Shown here piece after piece: positions 1-5,072 of a DNA stretch of 6,686 nt (positions are counted from its first letter, which is position 1; each line of letters opens with the position of its first letter). The position numbers and the translations under genes are program-made. A model generated the notes under the pieces. That model did no database searches. It was given only the letters and a program-made list of their open reading frames with translations, and was not told where the DNA came from. Source of the stretch: Microcaldota archaeon (GTDB taxonomy: Archaea; Micrarchaeota; Micrarchaeia; Anstonellales; Bilamarchaeaceae); the NCBI GenBank assembly GCA_030668565.1, contig DAOVFD010000058.1, positions 1 to 6,686 of the forward strand, given 5' to 3'.

Positions 1-1096
1 CCATATATGCTTTCGGAAGTTCTGGTCGTCCTGCGGGAAATGCTCTCGTAGCGCCTTTTCTATGGACTATCAGCTTCTGTTTTTTCCCGTTAACGGTATG
101 CTCCTCGAATTTCGCTATATTATGAGCGACATCGTAAACTAAATGGATATTATCCCCTGTTCCTTTACCAAAGATCTGGTCAAAGGTTTCTCTTGTCCAG
201 TGAGCGATTATATGCCTGTTCGTGAATGCATAATTAATTGCGCATCTCATTGCACCAAGATATCTCTCCGCGTCAGGGCTACCAAGCGGAGCATAAACGA
301 GCTCCTTGTCAGGAAGCCACAAATTTTCCCTTCTCGCAAGCTCAAGCAAGGGCGGAATATTATCGGTACATATCTGGTGACCATATCCTCTCGAACCGCA
401 GTGAATCATTGTCGTTACCATCCCTTCCTTAAGTCCGAATTTCGCTGCAACTTTCTCATTGAAAATCTTCTCTACAACCTGAACCTCAAGGAAATGGTTT
501 CCAGCCCCAAGCGTTCCAAACTGTTTTCTTCCTCTCTTCTTTGCAGTAGGTGATACTTTCGTCGGGTCTGCACCTGCAATCCTTCCGTATTCCTCACAAT
601 GCTCCTTGTCCTCTTTTCTCCCATAACCCTTTTCGATGGCCCAGTCAACACCCATCTTAACAGCTTCATCCAGTTCTGCAACTTCTATCCTTAATCTCCC
701 CTCGCTTCCTACTCCGCTCGGAACATTCTTGAAAAGCCCGTTACAAAGTTCAACAATCTTGGGCCTGACTTCGTCTTCTTTAAGTGTGGTAGTTAATAGT
801 CGAATGCCGCAGTTAATATCATATCCAACACCGCCGGGGCTCACAATCCCCTTTTCAGCATCAAAGGCGGCAACTCCCCCTATTGGAAAACCATAACCTT
901 CATGACCATCAGGCATGAGCAGAGCATGTTTTATTATTCCAGGAAGTCCTGCAACATTCCTGAGCTGCCCCATGGTCCTGTCTTTTTTCATCCCTTCAAT
1001 GAGCCTGTCATTCGCAAAAATATAAGCAGGTACCTTCATTTCCCCTTCTTTTTCCATTTTCCATATTGCCTTATTATCAGTTTTTTTCAGTTCCAT
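1..1096 (-). CDS. rtcB: RNA-splicing ligase RtcB (3'-phosphate/5'-OH ligase), C-terminus cut by window edge
   Basis: RtcB joins RNA 2',3'-cyclic phosphate or 3'-phosphate ends to 5'-OH ends using GTP and Mn2+. In archaea it seals tRNA exon halves after intron removal. I translated 365 residues from the ATG at 1096 to the left edge with no stop. Visible family blocks are MPDGHEGYGFPIGG (61-74), GGVGYDINCG (88-97; metal ligands D93 and C96), GNHFLEVQ (199-206, H201), IHCGSRGYGHQ (231-241, H232), DVAHNIAKFE (322-331, H325) and HRKGATRAFP (345-354). These positions fall 2-4 residues before the P. horikoshii metal ligands. The guanylylated histidine (His404 there) should lie near residue 400, outside the window, so roughly 110 residues are missing. 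No intein interrupts the visible part. The gene starts 6 bases after sufS ends, so the two are almost certainly cotranscribed. Its ribosome binding site lies in the last codons of sufS. The partner protein archease is not present in the window. Confidence 0.96.
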   Translation of the reverse strand, partial: MELKKTDNKAIWKMEKEGEMKVPAYIFANDRLIEGMKKDRTMGQLRNVAGLPGIIKHALLMPDGHEGYGFPIGGVAAFDAEKGIVSPGGVGYDINCGIRLLTTTLKEDEVRPKIVELCNGLFKNVPSGVGSEGRLRIEVAELDEAVKMGVDWAIEKGYGRKEDKEHCEEYGRIAGADPTKVSPTAKKRGRKQFGTLGAGNHFLEVQVVEKIFNEKVAAKFGLKEGMVTTMIHCGSRGYGHQICTDNIPPLLELARRENLWLPDKELVYAPLGSPDAERYLGAMRCAINYAFTNRHIIAHWTRETFDQIFGKGTGDNIHLVYDVAHNIAKFEEHTVNGKKQKLIVHRKGATRAFPAGRPELPKAYM

Positions 1097-1102
1097 AAAA
1101 AT

Positions 1103-1108
1103 TCACCC
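1103..1108 (-). promoter_or_regulatory. Ribosome binding site of rtcB inside the sufS 3' end
   Basis: On the minus strand GGGTGA lies 6 bases before the rtcB ATG. It overlaps the last glycine codon and the TGA stop of sufS. This supports both the rtcB start at 1096 and translation of rtcB from a shared sufS-rtcB message, probably with translational coupling. Confidence 0.7.
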
Positions 1109-2326
1109 TTTAAGCATCTTCATAATTTTACCCAGCGCTTCAGCAAGGTAATCAATCTCCTCTTTAGTATTATATATGTAAGTGCCTGCCCTGTTCGTAC
1201 CCTCGGGTATGCCTACCCTCAAATGAAGTGGCATTGCACAATGATGCCCTGTTCTTATCGCTATTCCTTCCTCGTCAAGCAGGGCAGCAACATCATGGGG
1301 ATGAACGCCTTCAACTTCAAATGCAAGAAGACCTGTTCTCTCTTTTGCGTTCCTGGGGCCAAAGAATCTTATGCCCTCCATCTCTCCGACTGTTTTCAGC
1401 AGTTTTCCGGCAAGCTCTTCCTCATGCTTCCTTATGTTTTCCATCCCTACTCCGTTCAGGTAGTCTATCGCAGCCCCGAGACCGACAGCTTCATTAACAG
1501 ACGGCGTTCCGGCCTCGAATTTATAAGGCAGTTCGTTCCATACGGCACAGTTCTTATCCACTTTCTTAATCATTTCACTTCCATAAAGGAAAGGGTCCAT
1601 CTCTTCCAACAATTCGCTTTTTCCGTAAAGTACGCCTATTCCGAAAGGAGCAAGCATCTTATGCCCTGAAAATGCAAGGAAATCGCAACCAATATCCTGA
1701 ACGTCGGTAGGCATTCCGGGAACAGACTGCGCTCCGTCAACAACACTCACCACTCCCTCATCTTTCGCAATCTTACATAATCGTTTTACATCGTTAATCG
1801 TTCCAAGTACGTTGGAAGTTGCACTAACGGCAAACAGTTTCGCACCTTTTATCTTCTCAAGTTCATCCTCCTTCAGCTTCCCCTCTTCATCTATATCGAT
1901 AACCTCAAAATTCGCTTTTTTTCTTTTCGCAAGCTGCTGCCAGGGAACAAAATTGCTATGATGTTCCATTATCGTCGTAACTATCTTATCCCCTTCCTTA
2001 ACGAACTTCTCACCCCACCCTCTCATAACCAGATTAAGGGATTCGGTGGTATTCTTGGTGAATATTATCTCCTCGTCTTCCTTAGCATTAACAAATTTCG
2101 CTGTTTTTTCTCTTGCATTCTCATATTCTGCAGTAGCCTCCTCAGCAAGCGTATGGATGCTTCTTGCAACATTCGCATTCTTTGTTTCCTCGAATTTACT
2201 CACTGCCTCTATTACCTGCCTTGGCCTCTGCGATGTTGCAGTCGAATCCAGATAGACAAGTTTCTTCCCCTTTATCTCTCTTTTGAGTACGGGAAAGTCA
2301 CTTCTTATCCTGTTCACATCAAGCAT
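1103..2326 (-). CDS. sufS: SufS-type (group II) cysteine desulfurase
   Basis: A PLP enzyme that takes sulfur from cysteine as an enzyme-bound persulfide, for Fe-S cluster assembly and possibly tRNA thiolation. I chose the ATG at 2326 (MLDVNRIRSDFP), giving 407 residues, the normal SufS length. An in-frame GTG at 2344 would add six residues, but it has no ribosome binding site and lies too close to the TATA-like box. In ATG numbering the key residues match E. coli SufS closely. H123 is in MEHHSNFVPW and the PLP aldimine K223 is in SGHKMLAP (K226 in E. coli). The persulfide C363 is in RTGHHCAMPL (C364 in E. coli), and R379 is in GTNRAGTY. The tail motif reads NRAGTYIYNT, where many homologues have RASFYLYNT, a mild deviation. 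No SufBCD, SufE or SufU gene is in the window, so the acceptor must be encoded elsewhere. The downstream partner is rtcB. Confidence 0.95.
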   Translation of the reverse strand: MLDVNRIRSDFPVLKREIKGKKLVYLDSTATSQRPRQVIEAVSKFEETKNANVARSIHTLAEEATAEYENAREKTAKFVNAKEDEEIIFTKNTTESLNLVMRGWGEKFVKEGDKIVTTIMEHHSNFVPWQQLAKRKKANFEVIDIDEEGKLKEDELEKIKGAKLFAVSATSNVLGTINDVKRLCKIAKDEGVVSVVDGAQSVPGMPTDVQDIGCDFLAFSGHKMLAPFGIGVLYGKSELLEEMDPFLYGSEMIKKVDKNCAVWNELPYKFEAGTPSVNEAVGLGAAIDYLNGVGMENIRKHEEELAGKLLKTVGEMEGIRFFGPRNAKERTGLLAFEVEGVHPHDVAALLDEEGIAIRTGHHCAMPLHLRVGIPEGTNRAGTYIYNTKEEIDYLAEALGKIMKMLKG

Positions 2327-2348
2327 GGATAATCTGAGAGACACAACG

Positions 2349-2358
2349 CTTTTTAACC
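2349..2358. promoter_or_regulatory. Shared TATA-like box between divergent leaderless sufS and ubiA-family genes
   Basis: The plus-strand sequence CTTTTTAACC reads GGTTAAAAAG on the minus strand and has a symmetric TTAA core. Its centre is about 25 bases from the plus-strand ATG at 2378 and about 27 bases from the minus-strand ATG at 2326. That is the usual archaeal distance from TATA centre to transcription start, so both messages would begin at or next to their start codons. No Shine-Dalgarno sequence precedes either ATG, as expected for leaderless genes. The plus-strand reading resembles the TTTTTAAAT boxes further right more closely than the minus-strand reading does. No other AT-rich box lies in the 51-base gap. 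The assignment is inferred from spacing only. Confidence 0.55.
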
Positions 2359-2377
2359 TGCCCCCAGAATCACTAAC

Positions 2378-3241
2378 ATGGGATTTTTAAAGGAGTTCCT
2401 TAGGCTGACAAGGTTCGAACATGCAATCATGCTTGCATTCGCTGTTCTTATAGGAGAAACCATTACGATTGGCAATCTCCCCGATATTCTGGAAATAACA
2501 ATCATCTTCTCCCTGCTGGTCCCGATATTCAGCGAAATGGCATCATTTTCATTGAATGATTACCTCGATATCGAGACAGACAGGATTAACGACAGGAGAA
2601 GACCCCTTGTCATAGGAACAATATCCCCGAAATTCGCAATATACTTCTCCTTTTTCGCCTTTATCGTCTCCATAGTGCTTGCGTTCCTAATCAATACTCC
2701 TGCTTTCCTTATAGTCGTGGTATTCAACATGCTTGCAATTCTTTACAACTGGAAGCTGAAGGATTTCCCCCTTGCAGGGAACATATACATAGGTCTGACA
2801 ATGGCAATACCATTCATATTCGGAAATCTTGTGGTGCATCCCCAGTGGCTGCTTCCGGTTCCCCTGGCTCTTGCGGTTCTCGCTTTTGTGGCAGGAGTTG
2901 CAAGGGAAATAATAAAATCAGTTGAAGATGTAAAAGGCGACGTGAAGGCAAGACGCTCGAGGACGCTGCCCGTAGTTATAGGCGAGAAGCCTTCAATCCT
3001 CATCGCCTCAGTGCTATATATCCTTTTTATTCCCCTTAGCTTTGCGCCTTTCTATTTCGGTCTTAGTCCGAATGTTTATTCTGTTCTCCTCATAGCAATA
3101 GCAGATGGTGTGCTGCTGGGTATTGTGGCAGCACTTCTGCACAATCCCTCCAAACGCGTTTACCGGGCTGCAAGAAATGCAACACTGATTATCTTCACTG
3201 CGGGCATGCTCGCCATATTCTTTGCTTCTCTTTACACATAA
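2378..3241 (+). CDS. UbiA-family prenyltransferase, probable digeranylgeranylglyceryl phosphate synthase
   Basis: A polytopic membrane enzyme of 287 residues. The archaeal members transfer a second geranylgeranyl chain to geranylgeranylglyceryl phosphate, making the core of archaeal ether lipids. The first Asp-rich motif is NDYLDIETDRIND (60-72) followed by RRRPL. YNWKLKD lies at 123-129. The second Asp-rich motif is SVEDVKGDVKARR (181-193) followed by TLPVVIG. Together these bind the Mg2+-diphosphate of the prenyl donor. About eight to nine hydrophobic segments cover the rest, at roughly 13-30, 38-56, 85-104, 108-124, 135-150, 158-174, 207-227, 233-254 and 268-285. The ATG at 2378 is the only sensible start and appears leaderless. 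The gene diverges from sufS across 51 bases. Other UbiA substrates (quinone or heme precursors, chlorophyll-like) cannot be fully excluded, but length, motifs and the archaeal setting favour the lipid enzyme. Confidence 0.88.
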   Translation: MGFLKEFLRLTRFEHAIMLAFAVLIGETITIGNLPDILEITIIFSLLVPIFSEMASFSLNDYLDIETDRINDRRRPLVIGTISPKFAIYFSFFAFIVSIVLAFLINTPAFLIVVVFNMLAILYNWKLKDFPLAGNIYIGLTMAIPFIFGNLVVHPQWLLPVPLALAVLAFVAGVAREIIKSVEDVKGDVKARRSRTLPVVIGEKPSILIASVLYILFIPLSFAPFYFGLSPNVYSVLLIAIADGVLLGIVAALLHNPSKRVYRAARNATLIIFTAGMLAIFFASLYT

Positions 3242-3273
3242 TACAACTTCTTCATTTGCCGAACCAAATTACG

Positions 3274-3287
3274 TTATATTTATAAAA
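3274..3287 (+). promoter_or_regulatory. TATA-box promoter of the small membrane protein gene
   Basis: TTATATTTATAAAA is a strong archaeal TATA match, the best-formed in the window. Counting about 26 bases from its centre puts the transcription start near 3309, leaving a leader of about 28 bases that includes the ribosome binding site. Confidence 0.65.
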
Positions 3288-3324
3288 CTTATCTCCGTTC
3301 TAACGTTGATCAGTTAAAATTCCC

Positions 3325-3332
3325 GAGGTGAT
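3325..3332 (+). promoter_or_regulatory. Strong Shine-Dalgarno site of the small membrane protein gene
   Basis: GAGGTGAT, a near-perfect match to the end of archaeal 16S rRNA, lies 4 bases before the ATG at 3337. It fixes that start and suggests efficient translation. Confidence 0.8.
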
Positions 3333-3336
3333 ATGA

Positions 3337-3732
3337 ATGGCTGGTAAAGCTACAAATACTGGAAAATATGGCGAATGGGCATTCCTTTTGGGTGTTGTGC
3401 TAGCACTTATAGTAGGTTTGTTCTCCGTACAACTTGAAGAGGCAGGTGCTGCCCTCTATGTTATGGGAGTGCTTGCAGTATTAGGTCTTGTTGTAGGACT
3501 TTTGAACATTAAGGAGAAAGAGGTTAATTCGTTCCTCCTGGCTGCAATTACCTTGCTTATGGTTGCAAGCTCATGGGGTCCGATAACAGAAATGCTTTCA
3601 GAAGTTGTGGGTGGTTATGGAGTCATAATAGCAGGATGGCTTACAATGTTCTTTAGCGCATTGGCTGCATTCGTTGCGCCCGCAGCTCTTATAATCGCGC
3701 TTAAGGCAATATACAACCTTGCAACCAAGTAA
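3337..3732 (+). CDS. Small multi-pass membrane protein of unknown function
   Basis: A 131-residue protein I cannot assign to a named family. It begins with a short polar, basic stretch (residues 1-11). Hydrophobic segments follow at about 14-30, 38-56 and 65-79, with a long one at 90-127 that probably forms two helices or a helix plus a re-entrant segment broken near APAAL. A charged loop NIKEKEVNS (57-65) separates the second and third segments. There is no cleavable signal peptide, no cysteine, no histidine and no catalytic motif. The ending GxxxFFSALAAFVAPAAL with a final LKAIYNLATK looks like a packed C-terminal helix. The gene stands alone, with a consensus TATA box, a strong ribosome binding site and a T-rich terminator, so it is probably well expressed as a single-gene message. 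Short orphan membrane proteins of this look are common in archaea, but no role follows from that. Confidence 0.85.
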   Translation: MAGKATNTGKYGEWAFLLGVVLALIVGLFSVQLEEAGAALYVMGVLAVLGLVVGLLNIKEKEVNSFLLAAITLLMVASSWGPITEMLSEVVGGYGVIIAGWLTMFFSALAAFVAPAALIIALKAIYNLATK

Positions 3733-3754
3733 TTTCTTTTTTATTTTTTTATTT
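3733..3754 (+). terminator. Poly-T archaeal terminator after the small membrane protein gene
   Basis: Directly after the TAA stop is a 22-base tract of T broken only by one C and two A. There is no GC-rich hairpin. This fits intrinsic archaeal termination on U-rich RNA and separates the membrane protein gene from the methyltransferase genes. Confidence 0.65.
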
Positions 3755-3790
3755 GAAATTGTCAGTACGTGCAGTAGTACCTTTTTAAAT
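3753..3790 (+). promoter_or_regulatory. Promoter of the first methyltransferase gene (duplicated cassette, copy 1)
   Basis: It contains TTGAAATT, then TACGTG at 3766-3771, then TTTTTAAAT at 3782-3790 as a TATA box. The predicted transcription start is near 3812, giving a leader of about 28 bases. The same ordered elements recur before the second methyltransferase gene (4989-5031), so the promoter appears to have been duplicated with the gene. Confidence 0.55.
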
Positions 3791-3829
3791 CTTTTAATCT
3801 TTCATAACACCGATAATATTAACGGAAGC

Positions 3830-3836
3830 GGAGAGG
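3830..3836 (+). promoter_or_regulatory. Ribosome binding site of the first methyltransferase gene
   Basis: GGAGAGG lies just before the ATG at 3840, with GGAG spaced 6 bases from it. The same purine run precedes the second paralogue, which helps place that gene's start. Confidence 0.65.
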
Positions 3837-3839
3837 AAT

Positions 3840-4982
3840 ATGACTAAGAGAAAAGAGACGGGTAACAGAGTCAAATCGAAGTCAGCAAAGGAAGAAAAAG
3901 AACGAAGAAAAACACCGACACCCAAGATGCCACTGGGAATCCCATCCAAAGTCCAAAGGGCTCTGAAGGAGAGGAGAGCAGAACTTGAAAAAGCGAAACC
4001 AGGCCCTGAGGAATCCCTGCGGGGTGAAGATAACGACGATGAAGAGAATCCTGTAGGGAACGAGCTCATTAAGCTGATTGATATTATGAAGTGGGCTCTT
4101 CAGAATGTCGAAGACGCGAAAGCTGAGATTAAGAGACTCTTCGACGCATGGGATGAGGACGAGCAGGAACAGGTAATTAAGGAGTGGTACAATATTTTCT
4201 CTGAGAACTATGACGAACACATGGAAACTACCGGACACTATGATGCAATAAGAAGGCTTATAAAAAAAGAAGTGTGTGTGCGTCAATTTCAATTTCCGGT
4301 TATGGACATAAGTGCAGGAACCGGGGTTTCAATTTATCACTTTCTTGAGGAACATGCTAGACAACATTTTAAGAAAGGCAGGTCAATTAAACTCATAAGC
4401 GAAGGAAAATATGGTGGCTCCCTCGTTTATGTTAATGACCTCTCGGGAAATATGATTGAGAGAGCTAAGGAGAGATTAAAACCACTTGAACCGGGACTGC
4501 TCTGCGAAATAGAGAAGTTAAGTTGGGGAAATGCCTTTCCTATCATGTATAAGACATATTCATTCAGGCGGCTCCATAGCAGCCTAAAGGGGAAATTCGG
4601 AACGGTTCTGGTTTCGCAGACATTCCACATCGTAACTCCTGAAGACAAAAAACGGCTTGCAAAGGCAATAGACTGGGTTCTTGCCCCCGGTGGCAGAGTC
4701 GTGTTGATAGAGGAGTTCGCGTGGAGGGCACGAACTCATCCGTCGCAAGCTCCAAGTACAATACTTAAATTCATAGATTCGATAGCGACTCCTCTTAAGA
4801 GGAAATCGGACCTGATTTCTATATTCAAAAATTTGGAAGGACAAGAGTATGAGATGGTTGCGAGATCGATAGAGCCCATAGACAAGGTGAACCAGGACCA
4901 TGAAATGACGATAACAATACTTCGGAAGCCGCCTGGGGGGTCAGGCACTGAAAAAGGATATCTTTCTTTTTTGGACATATAA
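3840..4982 (+). CDS. SAM-dependent class I methyltransferase with charged N-terminal extension (paralogue 1)
   Basis: A 380-residue protein. Residues 1-70 are lysine/arginine-rich then acidic and look disordered or helical, with ALKERRAELEKAK at 41-53. Residues 73-120 look helical, ending in DEDEQEQVIKEWYNIF. The catalytic domain follows: YDEHMETTGHYDAIRRL (124-140), glycine-rich SAM loop DISAGTG (156-162), an acidic end of strand 2 at VNDLSGNM (198-205), then FGTVLVSQTFHIVT (253-266) and LAPGGRVVLIEEF (281-293). This order is that of UbiE/Methyltransf_11-like Rossmann methyltransferases. SAM loop and strand 2 acid are 44 residues apart, about twice the usual distance, implying an insertion. 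The domain ends with IDKVNQDHEMTITILRKP. There are no membrane segments, so it is probably cytoplasmic. The substrate is unknown. A homologue follows 90 bases downstream. A quinone, small-molecule or protein substrate are all possible. Confidence 0.85.
   Translation: MTKRKETGNRVKSKSAKEEKERRKTPTPKMPLGIPSKVQRALKERRAELEKAKPGPEESLRGEDNDDEENPVGNELIKLIDIMKWALQNVEDAKAEIKRLFDAWDEDEQEQVIKEWYNIFSENYDEHMETTGHYDAIRRLIKKEVCVRQFQFPVMDISAGTGVSIYHFLEEHARQHFKKGRSIKLISEGKYGGSLVYVNDLSGNMIERAKERLKPLEPGLLCEIEKLSWGNAFPIMYKTYSFRRLHSSLKGKFGTVLVSQTFHIVTPEDKKRLAKAIDWVLAPGGRVVLIEEFAWRARTHPSQAPSTILKFIDSIATPLKRKSDLISIFKNLEGQEYEMVARSIEPIDKVNQDHEMTITILRKPPGGSGTEKGYLSFLDI
4653..4719 (+). repeat. Highly conserved DNA block shared with the second methyltransferase gene (copy 1)
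   Basis: Two 25-base stretches, 4653-4677 and 4695-4719, are identical to 5937-5961 and 5979-6003. The 17 bases between them differ at only three positions. The block encodes RLAKAIDW and LAPGGRVVLIEEF. This exceeds what protein conservation alone requires and points to recent duplication or gene conversion. Confidence 0.8.
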
Positions 4983-4988
4983 TTAGTC

Positions 4989-5031
4989 TTGGAAATATGT
5001 TAATACGTGTGCGTTAGTGGCATTTTTAAAT
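4989..5031 (+). promoter_or_regulatory. Promoter of the second methyltransferase gene (duplicated cassette, copy 2)
   Basis: It has the same order of elements as 3753-3790: TTGGAAAT, TACGTG at 5004-5009 and TATA box TTTTTAAAT at 5023-5031, with 3 extra bases between the last two. It predicts transcription from about 5053. A second TATA-like stretch, TTTAAATATATA at 5040-5051, could instead start transcription near 5070, almost at the chosen ATG. Confidence 0.5.
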
Positions 5032-5056
5032 ATTTCGCATTTAAATATATATCGAT

Positions 5057-5064
5057 GGGAGAGG
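5057..5064 (+). promoter_or_regulatory. Ribosome binding site deciding the second methyltransferase start
   Basis: GGGAGAGG is followed 8 bases later by the ATG at 5073. The first paralogue has the matching GGAGAGG before its start, which favours 5073 over the in-frame ATG at 5055 and the GTG at 5007. The ATG at 5055 overlaps this site and would be nearly leaderless from the upstream TATA box. Confidence 0.5.
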
Positions 5065-5072
5065 AAAAGAAA

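Noticed and set aside
42..62. HRKGATRAFP histidine of RtcB as the GMP-accepting nucleophile.
   Set aside because: Its position (345) is only about 20 residues after the DVAHN histidine. Counting from the known enzyme puts the nucleophile about 55 residues further on, outside the window.
143..681. Open frames on both strands within 143-681.
   Set aside because: The region is fully explained by the minus-strand rtcB frame, which shows conserved RtcB motifs throughout. The others are out-of-frame shadows.
902..1669. A 255-codon open frame on the plus strand opposite rtcB and sufS.
   Set aside because: It lies across two well-supported minus-strand genes with intact active-site motifs. Its translation is rich in F, S, C, H and R with no domain pattern, as expected for an antisense shadow.
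2327..2344. Upstream GTG start for sufS at 2344.
   Set aside because: There is no ribosome binding site, it lies too near the TATA-like box, and the ATG at 2326 places H123 and R379 at the E. coli SufS numbers.
3882..4292. Minus-strand open frames opposite the methyltransferase genes.
   Set aside because: They overlap genes supported by homology between the paralogues, and their translations show no recognisable motifs.
5007..5054. Upstream GTG start for the second methyltransferase at 5007.
   Set aside because: It would translate through the duplicated promoter and its TATA box. Nothing resembling a ribosome site precedes it.
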